Positions 39,930 through 49,228 of a stretch of 64,000 bases of DNA are shown here, one piece after another. The notes under the pieces were generated by a model that did not search any database, was not told the origin of the DNA, and worked only from the letters and a program-made list of their open reading frames with translations. Origin of the DNA: Rhizobium sp. (GTDB lineage: Bacteria; Pseudomonadota; Alphaproteobacteria; Rhizobiales; Rhizobiaceae); contig JAQGJP010000024.1 in NCBI GenBank assembly GCA_028290545.1, positions 1 to 64,000 on the forward strand. The letters are read 5' to 3'. Numbering within the stretch: position 1 is the first letter of the stretch; each line of letters opens with the position of its first letter. The position numbers and the translations under genes were made by a program.

Positions 39930-40463
39930 TCAGAACGGCTTCAACACTACAATCAAAACGATGGCGATCATCAATACCGCCGGCGCCTCGTTCATGATCC
40001 GCCAATGGCGTTGGCTTTTCGGACGTTCGTCGCGCAGAAATGCGCGTTGCGCACGCGAATAATAGACGTGTACGCCCGTCAGCAGGACGACCAGGAGAAG
40101 CTTGGCGTGCAACCAGCCACCCTGAAAAGCGAAGGCAGACCAAGCCATGTAAAGCCCGAGCACCCAGGTCAGCATCATCGCCGGGTTCATGATAATCTTT
40201 AGCAAACGCCGCTCCATCACCTTGAAGAGCTCGGAAGACTCCGATCCGGGCCGCGTCTCAAAATGATAGATGAACAGCCTCGGCAGATAAAGCAGGCCAG
40301 CCATCCATGCGATCACCGCGATAATGTGAAACGCCTTGATCCAGAGAAAAAGATTATCCGGATCGAGAATGACCACCAGCGCGATGACGATGACGAAAAC
40401 CGAAAGTGTTGTACCGGCGCGAACCCATGCCTTGCTTCCGGAGGATAATTGTTCCGCTCTCAT
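39930..40463 (-). CDS. hemJ: Protoporphyrinogen IX oxidase HemJ
   Basis: Integral-membrane protein of 177 residues with about four to five helices, matching the HemJ (UPF0093) family that oxidises protoporphyrinogen IX in bacteria lacking HemG/HemY. Conserved blocks are WIKAFHIIAVIAWMAGLLYLPR (with the functional His) and the WLHAKLLLVVLL area. It follows hemE with only four bases between, so the two heme genes form an operon. Confidence 0.92.
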   Translation of the reverse strand: MRAEQLSSGSKAWVRAGTTLSVFVIVIALVVILDPDNLFLWIKAFHIIAVIAWMAGLLYLPRLFIYHFETRPGSESSELFKVMERRLLKIIMNPAMMLTWVLGLYMAWSAFAFQGGWLHAKLLLVVLLTGVHVYYSRAQRAFLRDERPKSQRHWRIMNEAPAVLMIAIVLIVVLKPF

Positions 40464-40467
40464 CCGC

Positions 40468-41502
40468 TCAGCCCCTGAAGGACCGGACGCGCTCGATCAG
40501 ACGCGTCACATTATCGGGGTCGGCCTGCGGCGTGATGCCATGACCGAGATTGAAAATCAGGGGACCATTGCCCAGACGGGTGAGTATCCGGTCGATACCG
40601 TCATCCAGCGCCTTGCCTCCCGCCACCATCAAAAGCGGATCAAGATTTCCCTGCACGGGTCCGTCCTTCTGCAATTCTGCGGCAAAACCAAGCGGTACGG
40701 ACCAGTCGAGACCAATCGCATCGGCGCTGGTCCCCTGACGATAGGATTTGAGATTGTAGCCCGCGCCCTTGGCGAATGCGATGATCCTGGCCGATGGCCG
40801 CGCCGTTCGCACCGCATCGACAATTCGGCGGACGGGTTTGACCGCGAAGGCGTCGAATTCATGATCTCCGAGAATTCCGGCCCAGGAATCGAAAATCTGC
40901 ACGGCATCGGCGCCGGCATCGATCTGCGCGACCAGGTACTCGATGGAAGCGTCGGCGATGATCGACAGCAGCTTCTCGAAGGCTTTCGGATGCTGATAGG
41001 CAAACAATCGCGCAGGCGCCTGGTCCGGTGTTCCGTGGCCGGCAATCATATAGGTGGCGATCGTCCAGGGCGCACCGCAGAAACCCAGCAGCGTTGTCTC
41101 GGCAGGCAATCCCGCCCGCAGCCGCGTCACCGTTTCCAGCACTGGCTTTAGGTGTTGGATGATATCGGGCATTATCAGTTTGTCGATACCGTCCTCATCG
41201 ATCGGATCAAGCTGAGGTCCTTCGCCCTCGACAAATTTCACATTCCGATCAAAGGCATCAGGTATTACCAGTATATCGGAAAACAGTATGGCTGCATCGA
41301 AACCAAATCGCCGTATCGGCTGCATCGTCACTTCGACAGCCTTATCCGGCGTATAACAGAGATCGAGAAAGCCTTTCGCCGTGGCCCGTGTCTGGCGATA
41401 TTCCGGAAGATAGCGTCCAGCCTGCCGCATCAACCAGACAGGTGGAGGCGTAACTGTCTTGCCGTTCAGCACAGACATGATCTTACGCTCGGGACTATCC
41501 AC
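40468..41502 (-). CDS. hemE: Uroporphyrinogen decarboxylase HemE
   Basis: Decarboxylates uroporphyrinogen III to coproporphyrinogen III, 344 residues. Family blocks are [31 protein letters not shown] and the C-terminal [13 protein letters not shown]. The start is GTG at 41502; the next in-frame ATG is eight codons in, inside the conserved KIMSVLNG block. A near-consensus DnaA box (41495-41503) overlaps the start codon. It marks the left border of the predicted chromosomal origin. Confidence 0.96.
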   Translation of the reverse strand: MDSPERKIMSVLNGKTVTPPPVWLMRQAGRYLPEYRQTRATAKGFLDLCYTPDKAVEVTMQPIRRFGFDAAILFSDILVIPDAFDRNVKFVEGEGPQLDPIDEDGIDKLIMPDIIQHLKPVLETVTRLRAGLPAETTLLGFCGAPWTIATYMIAGHGTPDQAPARLFAYQHPKAFEKLLSIIADASIEYLVAQIDAGADAVQIFDSWAGILGDHEFDAFAVKPVRRIVDAVRTARPSARIIAFAKGAGYNLKSYRQGTSADAIGLDWSVPLGFAAELQKDGPVQGNLDPLLMVAGGKALDDGIDRILTRLGNGPLIFNLGHGITPQADPDNVTRLIERVRSFRG

Positions 41503-41904
41503 ACACCACCTCTAAAATAAATAAACGGATTCTTAAAGATTGCTATTTCTTAAGAGTCGGTGAGTTTCAAGGATTAAAGTGTCACACAGGTTTTTCCACA
41601 ATTGTACTGATCGCGAAGGGCAGCAAGCAATCAGATTGGTCATACTCCAACACGATGTTGGACAATTCGCTTTCATTGATGGTAATCAACGCGTTAGATA
41701 GAATAAAGAATCCCGCCAACTTGTGTAGAACCTGTGAATCCATCAAGGTTAATCCTTCGTTAAGCCCGCTTTTCACAGCGAGCATTATCGGCTGCCCGCG
41801 CGGGTCAACCCTGTGGACAAAAGCGAGGTTTTCCCCGAGAGAGAAAGACGGATGCCGAAAGTGCCGGGTTTATCCACCTCCATCAACAGGCAGGACTCTT
41901 AAAC
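41503..41904. other. Predicted chromosomal origin of replication (oriC)
   Basis: Non-coding gap of 402 bp between divergent hemE and ppsR, the place of the origin in Caulobacter and its relatives. Four 8/9 matches to the DnaA box TTATCCACA are seen: CTATCCACA (41495-41503), TTTTCCACA (41592-41600), TTGTCCACA on the minus strand (41812-41820) and TTATCCACC (41870-41878). An AT-rich stretch (about 41510-41560) could be the unwinding element. Five GANTC methylation sites (41528, 41554, 41708, 41736, 41894) and a hairpin TCCAACA-CGA-TGTTGGA (41646-41662) are present. Gene direction also switches here. Confidence 0.85.
41749..41763. promoter_or_regulatory. CtrA box in the predicted origin
   Basis: TTAATCCTTCGTTAA fits the CtrA consensus TTAA-N7-TTAA exactly. 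It lies midway between the inner and outer DnaA boxes. In Caulobacter, CtrA binding at the origin blocks initiation. Confidence 0.6.
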
Positions 41905-42723
41905 GTGGAAAACAAGAAAAAGTTCTTTCACTTGCATCTGATTTCTGACTCGACGGGGGAAACCCTGATCGCCGCGGGACGAGCAGCAGCCTCGCAGTTC
42001 GCTGACTCTCTCGCTGTCGAACATGTCTATCCGCTGGTGCGGAACCGCAAGCAGGTGACGGATGTGCTTGCCGAGATCGACGCAGCCCCAGGAATCGTGC
42101 TCCATACTGTCATCGACCAGGAACTGGCCGGCACGATAGATGAAGCCTGTCGGGAAATGGGCGTGCCTTGTGTCTCGGTCATCGAGCCAGTGCTACAGAT
42201 TTTCCAATCCTATCTTGGAGCGCCGACGCGTCGCCGGGTCGGTGCGCAGCATGAATTGAACGCCGGCTACTTCGCCCGGATCGAGGCGCTTAATTTTACC
42301 ATGGACCACGACGATGGCCAGCTGCCGCATGATATCGACGAGGCTGATGTCATTCTGCTCGGCATCAGCCGCACATCGAAGACACCGACGGCGATCTATC
42401 TTGCCAATCGCGGCATCAAGACGGCCAACGTCCCTGTTGTCTATGGACTGAAACTCCCGGAGAAGCTGTTTGCGGCGACAAGGCCGCTGATCGTCTGCCT
42501 GATTGCCCAGATCGATCATATTTCACAGGTTCGGCAAAATCGCGTTCTGGGCTCGACTACGGGATATCAGGACACCTATACCGATCGCTCGATGATCGCC
42601 GAAGAGTTGAAATATGCCAAACAGCTTTGCGCGCGGCATAGTTGGCCAGTCATTGATGTGACGCGGAAGTCAATTGAGGAAACGGCCGCGGCAATCGTTG
42701 CCCTCCGTCCCAAGCTTCGTTAA
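41905..42723 (+). CDS. ppsR: Pyruvate, phosphate dikinase regulatory protein PpsR (RP001 family)
   Basis: Bifunctional serine/threonine kinase and phosphorylase (DUF299) that controls pyruvate phosphate dikinase or PEP synthase, 272 residues. N-terminal [11 protein letters not shown] is typical, and the P-loop-like [18 protein letters not shown] is seen near residue 150. It starts with GTG at 41905. In Rickettsia and Caulobacter this is the RP001-type gene next to the origin. The stop overlaps the maf start as TAATG. Confidence 0.94.
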   Translation: MENKKKFFHLHLISDSTGETLIAAGRAAASQFADSLAVEHVYPLVRNRKQVTDVLAEIDAAPGIVLHTVIDQELAGTIDEACREMGVPCVSVIEPVLQIFQSYLGAPTRRRVGAQHELNAGYFARIEALNFTMDHDDGQLPHDIDEADVILLGISRTSKTPTAIYLANRGIKTANVPVVYGLKLPEKLFAATRPLIVCLIAQIDHISQVRQNRVLGSTTGYQDTYTDRSMIAEELKYAKQLCARHSWPVIDVTRKSIEETAAAIVALRPKLR

Positions 42724-43355
42724 TGGAACCGCACGTGCAAAACGGATCACAATCCATGACCGCAAAACTGATTCTGGCTTCAAAAAGCGCATCGCGCCGC
42801 GCGCTGATGTCAGGCGCCGGCCTGGCTTATGAAGCAATCGGCGCCGAAATCGACGAACGCGTGACAGAGGCAAGGCTGACATCGAACTATGCCAGGCCGC
42901 ACGAGATCGCCGTCGAACTCGCCAAGGCGAAAGCGCTATGGGTATCGGAGCGTCATGACGATGCTTATGTGATCGGCTCGGACCAGGTTCTCTCGCTCGG
43001 CGCGAGGCTGTTTCACAAGCCACTGAGTCTGGGCGAGGCGGCCGATCACATCCGGGCGATGGCAGGCAACACGCATCACCTGAACTGTGGCGTCGCCGTG
43101 GCCTTCCGGGGCGAGATCCTTTGGTCGGATGTGTCGATCGCTGCGATGACGATGCGGGCGATTTCGCCCTCCTTCCTGCAGGCCTATCTCGACATGGCCG
43201 GTCCCGATATTCTCCAGAGTGTCGGCGCCTATCAGTTCGAGGGGCCCGGCATCCAGCTTTTTGAAGAGATCGAAGGCGATTATTTCACCATTCTCGGCCT
43301 GCCGATGCTCAAACTGCTGGCCGGTCTCCGGAGCCTGGGTGTCATCGATGCGTGA
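42723..43355 (+). CDS. Maf-like nucleotide pyrophosphatase
   Basis: Septum-inhibitor (Maf) family, 210 residues, which hydrolyses non-canonical or dTTP/UTP-type nucleotides. [11 protein letters not shown] near the N-terminus, [10 protein letters not shown] (catalytic Asp) and [15 protein letters not shown] are visible. The ATG at 42723 overlaps the ppsR stop; a start 11 codons later (MTAKLILA) would match relatives better but has a weak ribosome site. The 3' end overlaps aroE by eight bases. Confidence 0.9.
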   Translation: MEPHVQNGSQSMTAKLILASKSASRRALMSGAGLAYEAIGAEIDERVTEARLTSNYARPHEIAVELAKAKALWVSERHDDAYVIGSDQVLSLGARLFHKPLSLGEAADHIRAMAGNTHHLNCGVAVAFRGEILWSDVSIAAMTMRAISPSFLQAYLDMAGPDILQSVGAYQFEGPGIQLFEEIEGDYFTILGLPMLKLLAGLRSLGVIDA

Positions 43356-44208
43356 TTCACGTGAAACATCGTTAACAAAAGCTTTCGTCTGCGGCTACCC
43401 GATCAAGCATTCGCGCTCGCCGATCATCCACGGCCATTGGCTGCGGGAATTCGGAATCGCGGGTGAATATAAAGCCCTCGAAGTGCCACCGGAAAGTTTC
43501 GCCGACTTCATCTCCGGGCTCAAATCCGGTGAGTCTGAATTCACCGGCGGCAATGTCACCATTCCACACAAGGAAAAAGCCTTCGCCCTGGCCGATATTC
43601 CTGATGAACTGGCATCGGAACTGGGCGCGGCCAATACGCTCTACAGGGACGATGGAAAGCTCAAGGCCACAAACACAGACGGCTATGGCTTCCTTGCCAA
43701 TCTCGATGATAGTGCAAAGGGCTGGGATAGAAAAAGAAATATTGCCGTGATTCTCGGTGCCGGCGGCGCCAGCCGAGCGGTCATACAGGCTGTTCGGGAC
43801 CGCGGGTTCCAGGAAATTCATGTGCTCAACCGCACGGTCGAACGGGCGCGGGAACTCGCTGACCGCTTTGGGCCGAGGGTTCATGCAGCGCCGATAGCCG
43901 CCTTGAACGAGCGGTTGCAAGGCGCGGACCTGTTTGTCAACACCACTTCGCTTGGCATGGATGATGGCGAGGCGATCGAAATCGATTTTTCGCCGATGCA
44001 GCCAACCGGCCTTGTGACCGACATCGTCTATGTGCCGATGATGACGCCGTTCCTGCTGCAGGCAGAAGCACAAGACATGACGATCGCCGATGGGCTCGGC
44101 ATGTTGTTGCATCAGGCCGTTCCGGGTTTCGAGAAATGGTTCGGACGCCGGCCGGTGGTCACGGAGGAACTGCGGGCGAAGATCGTCGCCGACCTGGAGC
44201 GCCATTGA
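43348..44208 (+). CDS. aroE: Shikimate dehydrogenase AroE
   Basis: NADPH-dependent reduction of 3-dehydroshikimate, 286 residues. Blocks are [12 protein letters not shown], the catalytic Lys in [18 protein letters not shown], the NADP loop GAGGASRAV and the NTTSLGM stretch. The ATG at 43348 lies inside the maf gene, eight bases before its end. A parS-like palindrome spans codons 3-7. The gene is followed by coaE with a TGATG overlap. Confidence 0.96.
   Translation: MRDSRETSLTKAFVCGYPIKHSRSPIIHGHWLREFGIAGEYKALEVPPESFADFISGLKSGESEFTGGNVTIPHKEKAFALADIPDELASELGAANTLYRDDGKLKATNTDGYGFLANLDDSAKGWDRKRNIAVILGAGGASRAVIQAVRDRGFQEIHVLNRTVERARELADRFGPRVHAAPIAALNERLQGADLFVNTTSLGMDDGEAIEIDFSPMQPTGLVTDIVYVPMMTPFLLQAEAQDMTIADGLGMLLHQAVPGFEKWFGRRPVVTEELRAKIVADLERH
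43353..43368. promoter_or_regulatory. parS-like site, 15/16, at the maf/aroE junction
   Basis: TGATTCACGTGAAACA differs from consensus at one position (A for T at position 3). It encodes part of the AroE N-terminus and contains the maf stop codon. Confidence 0.82.
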
Positions 44209-44789
44209 TGATCCGCCTCGGCCTGACCGGTTCGATCGGCATGGGAAAATCGACCACCGCGAAGATGTTTCGAGATCGCGGCGTGCCAGTCATCGATGCC
44301 GATGCGGTTGTTCATGAGCTTTATCGTGGCGAGGCAGTCGAACCGATCGAGGCAGCTTTTCCCGGATCGACGCAGGACGGCGTTGTCGATCGAGCCCAGC
44401 TTGCCGCGTTGCTGGCGAAGGATCCCGCCGGCTTCAAGACCCTGGAAGCGATCGTCCATCCGCTCGTATGGCAAAGGGAAAAGCAACTGGTCGAGCAACT
44501 GCAATCCGAAGATACGCCGGTTGTCGTTCTCGACATTCCTCTCCTGTTCGAGAACGGCGGAGAATACCGGGTCGACAAAGTCGTCGTCGTCACCGCCGAT
44601 TCAGATGTGCAGAAGGCTCGGGTTCTCGCCCGGCCGGGGATGACAGAAGAGAAATATAAGATGATTCTCTCCCGACAGATGGCTGATTCGGAAAAGCGCC
44701 GACGGGCGGATTTCATCATTGATACCGGACTCGGGATGCAACATGCCCGTCAGCGCGTGGATGAGATCCTCGAACAATTGCAGCAATAG
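44208..44789 (+). CDS. coaE: Dephospho-CoA kinase CoaE
   Basis: Last step of coenzyme A synthesis, 193 residues. P-loop GSIGMGKST near residue 8, substrate residues in [12 protein letters not shown] and the lid region PLVWQREKQ are visible. Starts at ATG 44208, overlapping the aroE stop (TGATG). Part of the ppsR-maf-aroE-coaE-dnaQ run, whose genes are tightly packed, so probably one operon. Confidence 0.95.
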   Translation: MIRLGLTGSIGMGKSTTAKMFRDRGVPVIDADAVVHELYRGEAVEPIEAAFPGSTQDGVVDRAQLAALLAKDPAGFKTLEAIVHPLVWQREKQLVEQLQSEDTPVVVLDIPLLFENGGEYRVDKVVVVTADSDVQKARVLARPGMTEEKYKMILSRQMADSEKRRRADFIIDTGLGMQHARQRVDEILEQLQQ

Positions 44790-44802
44790 AGCAGGGGCCG
44801 AC

Positions 44803-45522
44803 ATGCGGGAGATTATTTTCGATACGGAAACCACCGGGCTCGACGCCCGCGAGGACCGGATCATCGAAATCGGCGGTATTGAGCTGAAGGATCATTTTCC
44901 AACCGGGCGGACGATCCATCTGTTCATCAATCCGGATGGCAAGAAGGTGCATCCCGATGCGCTCGCTGTCCACGGCATCACGGATGAGTTTCTCGGCGAC
45001 AAGCCGGTCTTCGCCAAACAGGCAGATCAGATCCTTGAGTTCTTTGGCGACGCGATGTGGATTGCACATAACGCCAACTTTGACATGGGTTTCATCAACG
45101 CGGAATTTGCGCGGATCGGCCTGCCGCCGATTGCCAATACCCAGGTAATCGACACGCTGCAACTTGCCCGCCGCAAGCATCCGATGGGGCCGAACTCGCT
45201 CGATGCGCTTTGCCGCCGCTATGGCATCGACAATTCCCATCGCCTCAAGCATGGCGCGCTTCTCGACTCCGAATTGTTGGCGGAAGTCTATATCGAGCTG
45301 ATTGGCGGTCGCCAGACAGCGCTTGGTCTGGGTGGTCCGGAAAACAGCAAGTCCAGAATTCATGTGGAGGGCGAGGTGGTAACGCTTCGGACCCGGCCGA
45401 TGCCGCTCGGTTCAAGGCTCACAGTCGAGGACGTTGTCGCGCATTCGGCGCTCGTCAGGAAAATGGGCGAGAAGGCCATCTGGCTGAAATATGGCCTCGA
45501 GATCGAAGCAACCGCCAAATAA
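44803..45522 (+). CDS. dnaQ: DNA polymerase III epsilon subunit DnaQ
   Basis: Proofreading 3'-5' exonuclease of the replicative polymerase, 239 residues. ExoI FDTETTGL, ExoII AHNANFDMGF and ExoIII HGALLDSELLA are all present with acidic metal ligands. The ATG at 44803 follows coaE by 13 bases. Last gene of the run, ended by a terminator shared with secB. Confidence 0.96.
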   Translation: MREIIFDTETTGLDAREDRIIEIGGIELKDHFPTGRTIHLFINPDGKKVHPDALAVHGITDEFLGDKPVFAKQADQILEFFGDAMWIAHNANFDMGFINAEFARIGLPPIANTQVIDTLQLARRKHPMGPNSLDALCRRYGIDNSHRLKHGALLDSELLAEVYIELIGGRQTALGLGGPENSKSRIHVEGEVVTLRTRPMPLGSRLTVEDVVAHSALVRKMGEKAIWLKYGLEIEATAK

Positions 45523-45523
45523 A

Positions 45524-45551
45524 AAGCGCCCGGACACTGGTTCGGGCGCTT
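45524..45551. terminator. Bidirectional terminator between dnaQ and secB
   Basis: AAGCGCCCG (45524-45532) pairs with CGGGCGCTT (45543-45551). Towards secB the hairpin is followed by TTTTATTT on the minus strand. Confidence 0.85.
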
Positions 45552-45569
45552 CCATCAGAAATCCGCAAA

Positions 45570-46061
45570 TTAGTTGTTGGCGGCGACCTTCGCCTTGGCC
45601 TGTTCTTCGGCCATGCGCTGCTGGAACATCTGCGCGAAATCGATCGGATCGATCATCAGTGGCGGGAAGCCGCCGTTGCGGGTCGCGTCGGCAATGATCT
45701 GGCGTGCGAAAGGGAAGAGTAGGCGCGGGCATTCGATAAACAGCACCGGAAGCATATGCTCCTGGGCAAAACCCTGCACGCGGAAGAGACCGCCATAGGC
45801 GAGCTCGGCATGGAAGACCATCTTGTCGCCTTCCTTGGCCGAGGCATCGAGCGTCAGGACCACGTCGAAATCGGTTTCCGAGATCGGATTGGCATTGACG
45901 TTGACCGAGATATTGATGGCCGGAGCCTTATCGCGGGCCTGCAGCGAGCGCGGGGCGCCCGGATTTTCGAAGGAGAAATCCTTCACATATTGCGCGAGAA
46001 TATTGATCGCGGGCTGCTTCTGCTCCACGGCTTCGGTGCCGGTTCCGTTTTCATTTGACAT
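45570..46061 (-). CDS. secB: Export chaperone SecB
   Basis: Tetrameric chaperone that keeps preproteins unfolded for SecA, 163 residues. The block [11 protein letters not shown] is diagnostic, followed by VVLTLDASA, the FRVQGF stretch and [21 protein letters not shown]. An alanine/lysine-rich tail ends the protein. It is transcribed towards the origin, opposite to its left neighbours. Confidence 0.96.
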   Translation of the reverse strand: MSNENGTGTEAVEQKQPAINILAQYVKDFSFENPGAPRSLQARDKAPAINISVNVNANPISETDFDVVLTLDASAKEGDKMVFHAELAYGGLFRVQGFAQEHMLPVLFIECPRLLFPFARQIIADATRNGGFPPLMIDPIDFAQMFQQRMAEEQAKAKVAANN

Positions 46062-46261
46062 TGGCTAGTCCTCATCGCCTGGGCGGATCTTTTCTCCTCG
46101 ATCCACCAGATGGAATTTCTCATGCCAGGGTTTTCAGCATCGGGCTGGCTTGTTTCTTCCGCTTGAGAGAAGATGTGCAATGTCGCAGCATTTCGCGCCT
46201 CACCCAGGGGCCTTGCCATCTAGCACTTCAGGTGCCTGCTTACAACCCTTGGCAAAATCGG

Positions 46262-46744
46262 CTAATCTGGCTTGCGAAGACGAGGATCGGAAGGCGGAGG
46301 GTCGTCCTGCCGTTCGAAATCATCCGGCGACAGATCAACAAAATCATCGCTCCTGCGACCACGACGGAAGCCGGACGAATAGGTCTGGACGTTGATGCTC
46401 TTGCCCCAGAGCCGCCAGATCACGTGCCGGATCGGTGGGACGATGAGGAGTAGGCCGATGATATCACTGAGAAAACCGGGGATGATCAGCAGGAATGAAG
46501 CGATAACGATCATGAAGCCGTCGACGATACCGGCGGTAGGCGGCTGGGCCCGACGCAGGTCCTTATTGATCTTCTTCAGCGCGCCCAGCCCCTGGTAGCG
46601 GAGTATCGCCACGCCGACGATGGCGGCGAGAATAACCAGTCCGATGGTCTTCCAGACACCGATCCATTGGCCGACATAGATGAAGGTCGCGATTTCCAGG
46701 ATTGGAAACGCAAGCAATATGAGCAGCGGCACGAGAGCAGGCAT
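46262..46744 (-). CDS. fxsA: FxsA-family membrane protein
   Basis: Inner-membrane protein of 160 residues whose E. coli relative overcomes F exclusion of phage T7. Three to four hydrophobic segments (PLLILLAFPILEIATFIYV; IGLVILAAIVGVAILRYQG; FLLIIPGFLSDIIGLLLIVPP) and a charged C-terminal tail are seen. The ATG at 46744 with AGGGA before it is preferred; six extra upstream residues are not. 200 bp of non-coding sequence separates it from secB, with no obvious feature. Confidence 0.9.
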   Translation of the reverse strand: MPALVPLLILLAFPILEIATFIYVGQWIGVWKTIGLVILAAIVGVAILRYQGLGALKKINKDLRRAQPPTAGIVDGFMIVIASFLLIIPGFLSDIIGLLLIVPPIRHVIWRLWGKSINVQTYSSGFRRGRRSDDFVDLSPDDFERQDDPPPSDPRLRKPD

Positions 46745-46839
46745 GGGATTTCCCTGAGTCATCTATTTGAATGATAGTCAAATCACGACTATATGGGAAG
46801 CGAAGCAGAAAATTTAAGACCAAAGGTCAAGGCTACGAA

Positions 46840-47556
46840 ATGGGCACCGATAGTATCATCACTCTGTTCTTCCTGATTGTCGCCGCGCTGATATTCCTCA
46901 ATTTGAGAAGCGTGCTGGGGAAGCGGACGGGCAACGAGAAGCAACCCTACGACCCGTTCACCGCAAAGGATGCCGATCGGCCCAAGCCGACAATGGACGA
47001 TGGCAAGGTCATCACGCTGCCGCCACGGCGGACGGCGACCGGCGATGCGCCCGCTGCCGATAGCAAATATGAAGAGATCGACAATTTCGTAGCCGTTGGC
47101 ACGGAGCTCAACACGGCCCTTCGCAAGATCTTCGATGCCGACCCGACCTTCAGCCCCAGGCAGTTCGCCGACGGCGCGCGGGCGGCCTATGAGATGATCG
47201 TCATGGCCTTTGCCGAAGGTGACCGCAAGGCACTGAAGAGCCTGTTGTCGAACGATGTCTACGAAGGGTTCAACACTGCGATCAACGAACGCGAGAAGGC
47301 CGGCGAAAAGGTCAAATCGACTTTTGTCGGCATCGAGAAAGCAGAGATGACCGGTGCGACGATCGACAGCACGGAAGTGACCATCACCATGAAGATCGTC
47401 AGCCAGCTGATTTCCGCGACGTACAACAGCGCCGGAGAAATTATCGACGGCAATGCCGAGACGGTCGGCGAAGTCAAGGATCAGTGGACCTTTGCCCGTG
47501 ATACCCGCTCCCGTGATCCGAACTGGAAACTCGTCTCCACCCAATCCGAGGCCTGA
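46840..47556 (+). CDS. Tim44/TimA family protein
   Basis: Protein of 238 residues with an N-terminal membrane anchor (SIITLFFLIVAALIFLNLRSVLG), a proline-rich linker and a C-terminal Tim44-like domain (about 95-235; QFADGARAAYEMIVMAFAEG). In Caulobacter the relative TimA interacts with membrane proteins. The ATG at 46840 (MGTDSII) is chosen because the track upstream is not conserved in character. It is followed seven bases later by mltA, an order kept near the origin of Alphaproteobacteria. Confidence 0.88.
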   Translation: MGTDSIITLFFLIVAALIFLNLRSVLGKRTGNEKQPYDPFTAKDADRPKPTMDDGKVITLPPRRTATGDAPAADSKYEEIDNFVAVGTELNTALRKIFDADPTFSPRQFADGARAAYEMIVMAFAEGDRKALKSLLSNDVYEGFNTAINEREKAGEKVKSTFVGIEKAEMTGATIDSTEVTITMKIVSQLISATYNSAGEIIDGNAETVGEVKDQWTFARDTRSRDPNWKLVSTQSEA

Positions 47557-47562
47557 GGCGGC

Positions 47563-48675
47563 ATGGAATTCAGGCTGACGCCAGTCGCGTTCGCGGCGCT
47601 TCCGGGCTGGGAGGAGGATGATCCTTCCAGCCTTTTTGCTGTCATGGCACGCTGCCGCCAGCACATGCGGGACGTCAAGCCCTACAGGCGAGGATCGCTT
47701 GGCATTCGTGCTGAAATCCTTGAAGATGTATTTTCCTGTGCCGCCGGTATTCAACCGCAGTCGGCCTCGGAGGCTAGGGGTTTCTTCGAAACCCATTTCC
47801 GGCCGTTTCTGATCGGCCGTAGCGATGGTCAGCCAGGCTTCGTGACGGCTTTCTACGAACCGGAGGTGGAGGTTTCCGCGTCGCCCGATGCCATCTGGAA
47901 ATATCCGTTCTACCGGCGCCCGGGGGATCTCATCGAGATCGACGATGCCAACCGGCCACCTTTCATGGATTCCTCATACGCCTTTGGCCTGCGAACCGAC
48001 GACCACATCGGTTTTTATCCGGACCGTCAGGCAATCGACGAAGGGAGTCTTGACGGCCGGGGCCTCGAAATCGCCTGGGCGCGGTCGCGCGTCGACGTAT
48101 TCTTCGCCCACGTCCAGGGCGCAGCGCGGCTCTGCTATCGGGATGGAACTGTCCAGCGCATAACCTATGCAGCCAAGGCGGGGCATCCTTTCACGGGCAT
48201 TGGCCGGCATCTTGTCGATATCGGCGAAATCCCGTTCGAGCAGGTCTCGATGGCAAGCATTCGCCAGTGGCTGGCGGATCATCCCGAGCGGCAGGATGAG
48301 ATTCTCTGGAATAACCGCTCGTACATTTTCTTCCGCGAGGCGGCGGTCGAGAATGCCGAACTGGGGCCGATCGCTGCCGCCAAGGTCCAGCTCGAACCGA
48401 TGCGCTCTCTCGCTGTCGATCGGTTGATCCATACGTTTTCATCGCCATTTTATATCCACAGCGACAGCCTGAAACATCTGACCGGCGGTAGGCCCTTTCA
48501 GCGGCTGATGATGGCGCTGGACACTGGAACGGCGATCACCGGTCCTGCGCGGGGCGATATCTTCACGGGTTCCGGCGATGCGGCGGGGGATCTCGCAGGT
48601 AATGTCAGGAACGATGCCGACTTCTATATCCTGATCCCAAAGATTTCAGCGTCGGAGTTCACCGATGCGCAATGA
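47563..48675 (+). CDS. mltA: Membrane-bound lytic murein transglycosylase A MltA
   Basis: Peptidoglycan-cleaving enzyme with MltA (about 100-260) and 3D domains, 370 residues. The blocks GFVTAFYEPEVE, GYAAKAGHPFTGIGRHLVD-like (TYAAKAGHPFTGIG) and MALDTGTAITGPARGDIFTGSG, the last with the catalytic Asp of the 3D domain, are diagnostic. No signal peptide or lipobox is seen at the chosen start, although the E. coli enzyme is a lipoprotein. It overlaps smr by 11 bases. Confidence 0.92.
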   Translation: MEFRLTPVAFAALPGWEEDDPSSLFAVMARCRQHMRDVKPYRRGSLGIRAEILEDVFSCAAGIQPQSASEARGFFETHFRPFLIGRSDGQPGFVTAFYEPEVEVSASPDAIWKYPFYRRPGDLIEIDDANRPPFMDSSYAFGLRTDDHIGFYPDRQAIDEGSLDGRGLEIAWARSRVDVFFAHVQGAARLCYRDGTVQRITYAAKAGHPFTGIGRHLVDIGEIPFEQVSMASIRQWLADHPERQDEILWNNRSYIFFREAAVENAELGPIAAAKVQLEPMRSLAVDRLIHTFSSPFYIHSDSLKHLTGGRPFQRLMMALDTGTAITGPARGDIFTGSGDAAGDLAGNVRNDADFYILIPKISASEFTDAQ

Positions 48676-49228
48676 CAAGAAACTCAGCGAAGATGACCGG
48701 ATCCTCTGGGGCAAGGTGGCTCGCAGCACCCGCGCGCTACCTGGACGGATGCAGGCGATCGAGGAATTCGAAGCATCGCTTCTGGCCGGTATCGAGGACA
48801 AGCCTGAAGACAAGAAGGCGAGCACCCGGCCTGTTGGCAAACCGATCGAGACCGTCCAGGACAAGCCGAAGAAATCTCCCGGCCACCATTATCCCCTCGA
48901 GCGCCCGGTCAAGAAGAAGCTTGCCAAGGGCCGGTTGCAACTCGAGGCCCGCATCGACCTGCACGGCATGTTCCAGTCGGAGGCGCACAGCCTGCTGCAC
49001 AGCTTTATCCTCCGCGCCCATGAGCGCGGGCTTCGACATGTGCTGGTGATTACCGGCAAGGGGTCTTCGATGGGCAGCGACGGCGCCTTGAAGCGCGCCG
49101 TGCCGATGTGGTTTTCCAAGCCTGAGTTCAGCCATCTCATATCGTCTTATGAGACCTCAGCGCAGAATCATGGTGGCGAGGGCGCACTCTATGTCAGGCT
49201 TGCAAGATCCGGGGGAGAACAAGGTTGA
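48665..49228 (+). CDS. Smr/MutS2-domain protein
   Basis: Protein of 187 residues with a C-terminal Smr domain (about 95-182): RIDLHGMFQSEAHSLL and VLVITGKGSSMGSDGALKRAVP are the signature. Smr domains are DNA or RNA endonucleases; the role here is unknown. The N-terminal half is charged and probably disordered. It overlaps mltA by 11 bases and the following regulator as TTGA. Confidence 0.9.
   Translation: MRNDKKLSEDDRILWGKVARSTRALPGRMQAIEEFEASLLAGIEDKPEDKKASTRPVGKPIETVQDKPKKSPGHHYPLERPVKKKLAKGRLQLEARIDLHGMFQSEAHSLLHSFILRAHERGLRHVLVITGKGSSMGSDGALKRAVPMWFSKPEFSHLISSYETSAQNHGGEGALYVRLARSGGEQG

Noticed and set aside
41533..41555. TTAA pair spaced 13 bases in the origin gap as a second CtrA box
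   Set aside because: CtrA boxes need N7 spacing; this lies in generally AT-rich sequence.
41582..41948. Short frames inside the hemE-ppsR gap
   Set aside because: No family similarity, no ribosome sites, and they overlap the predicted origin elements.
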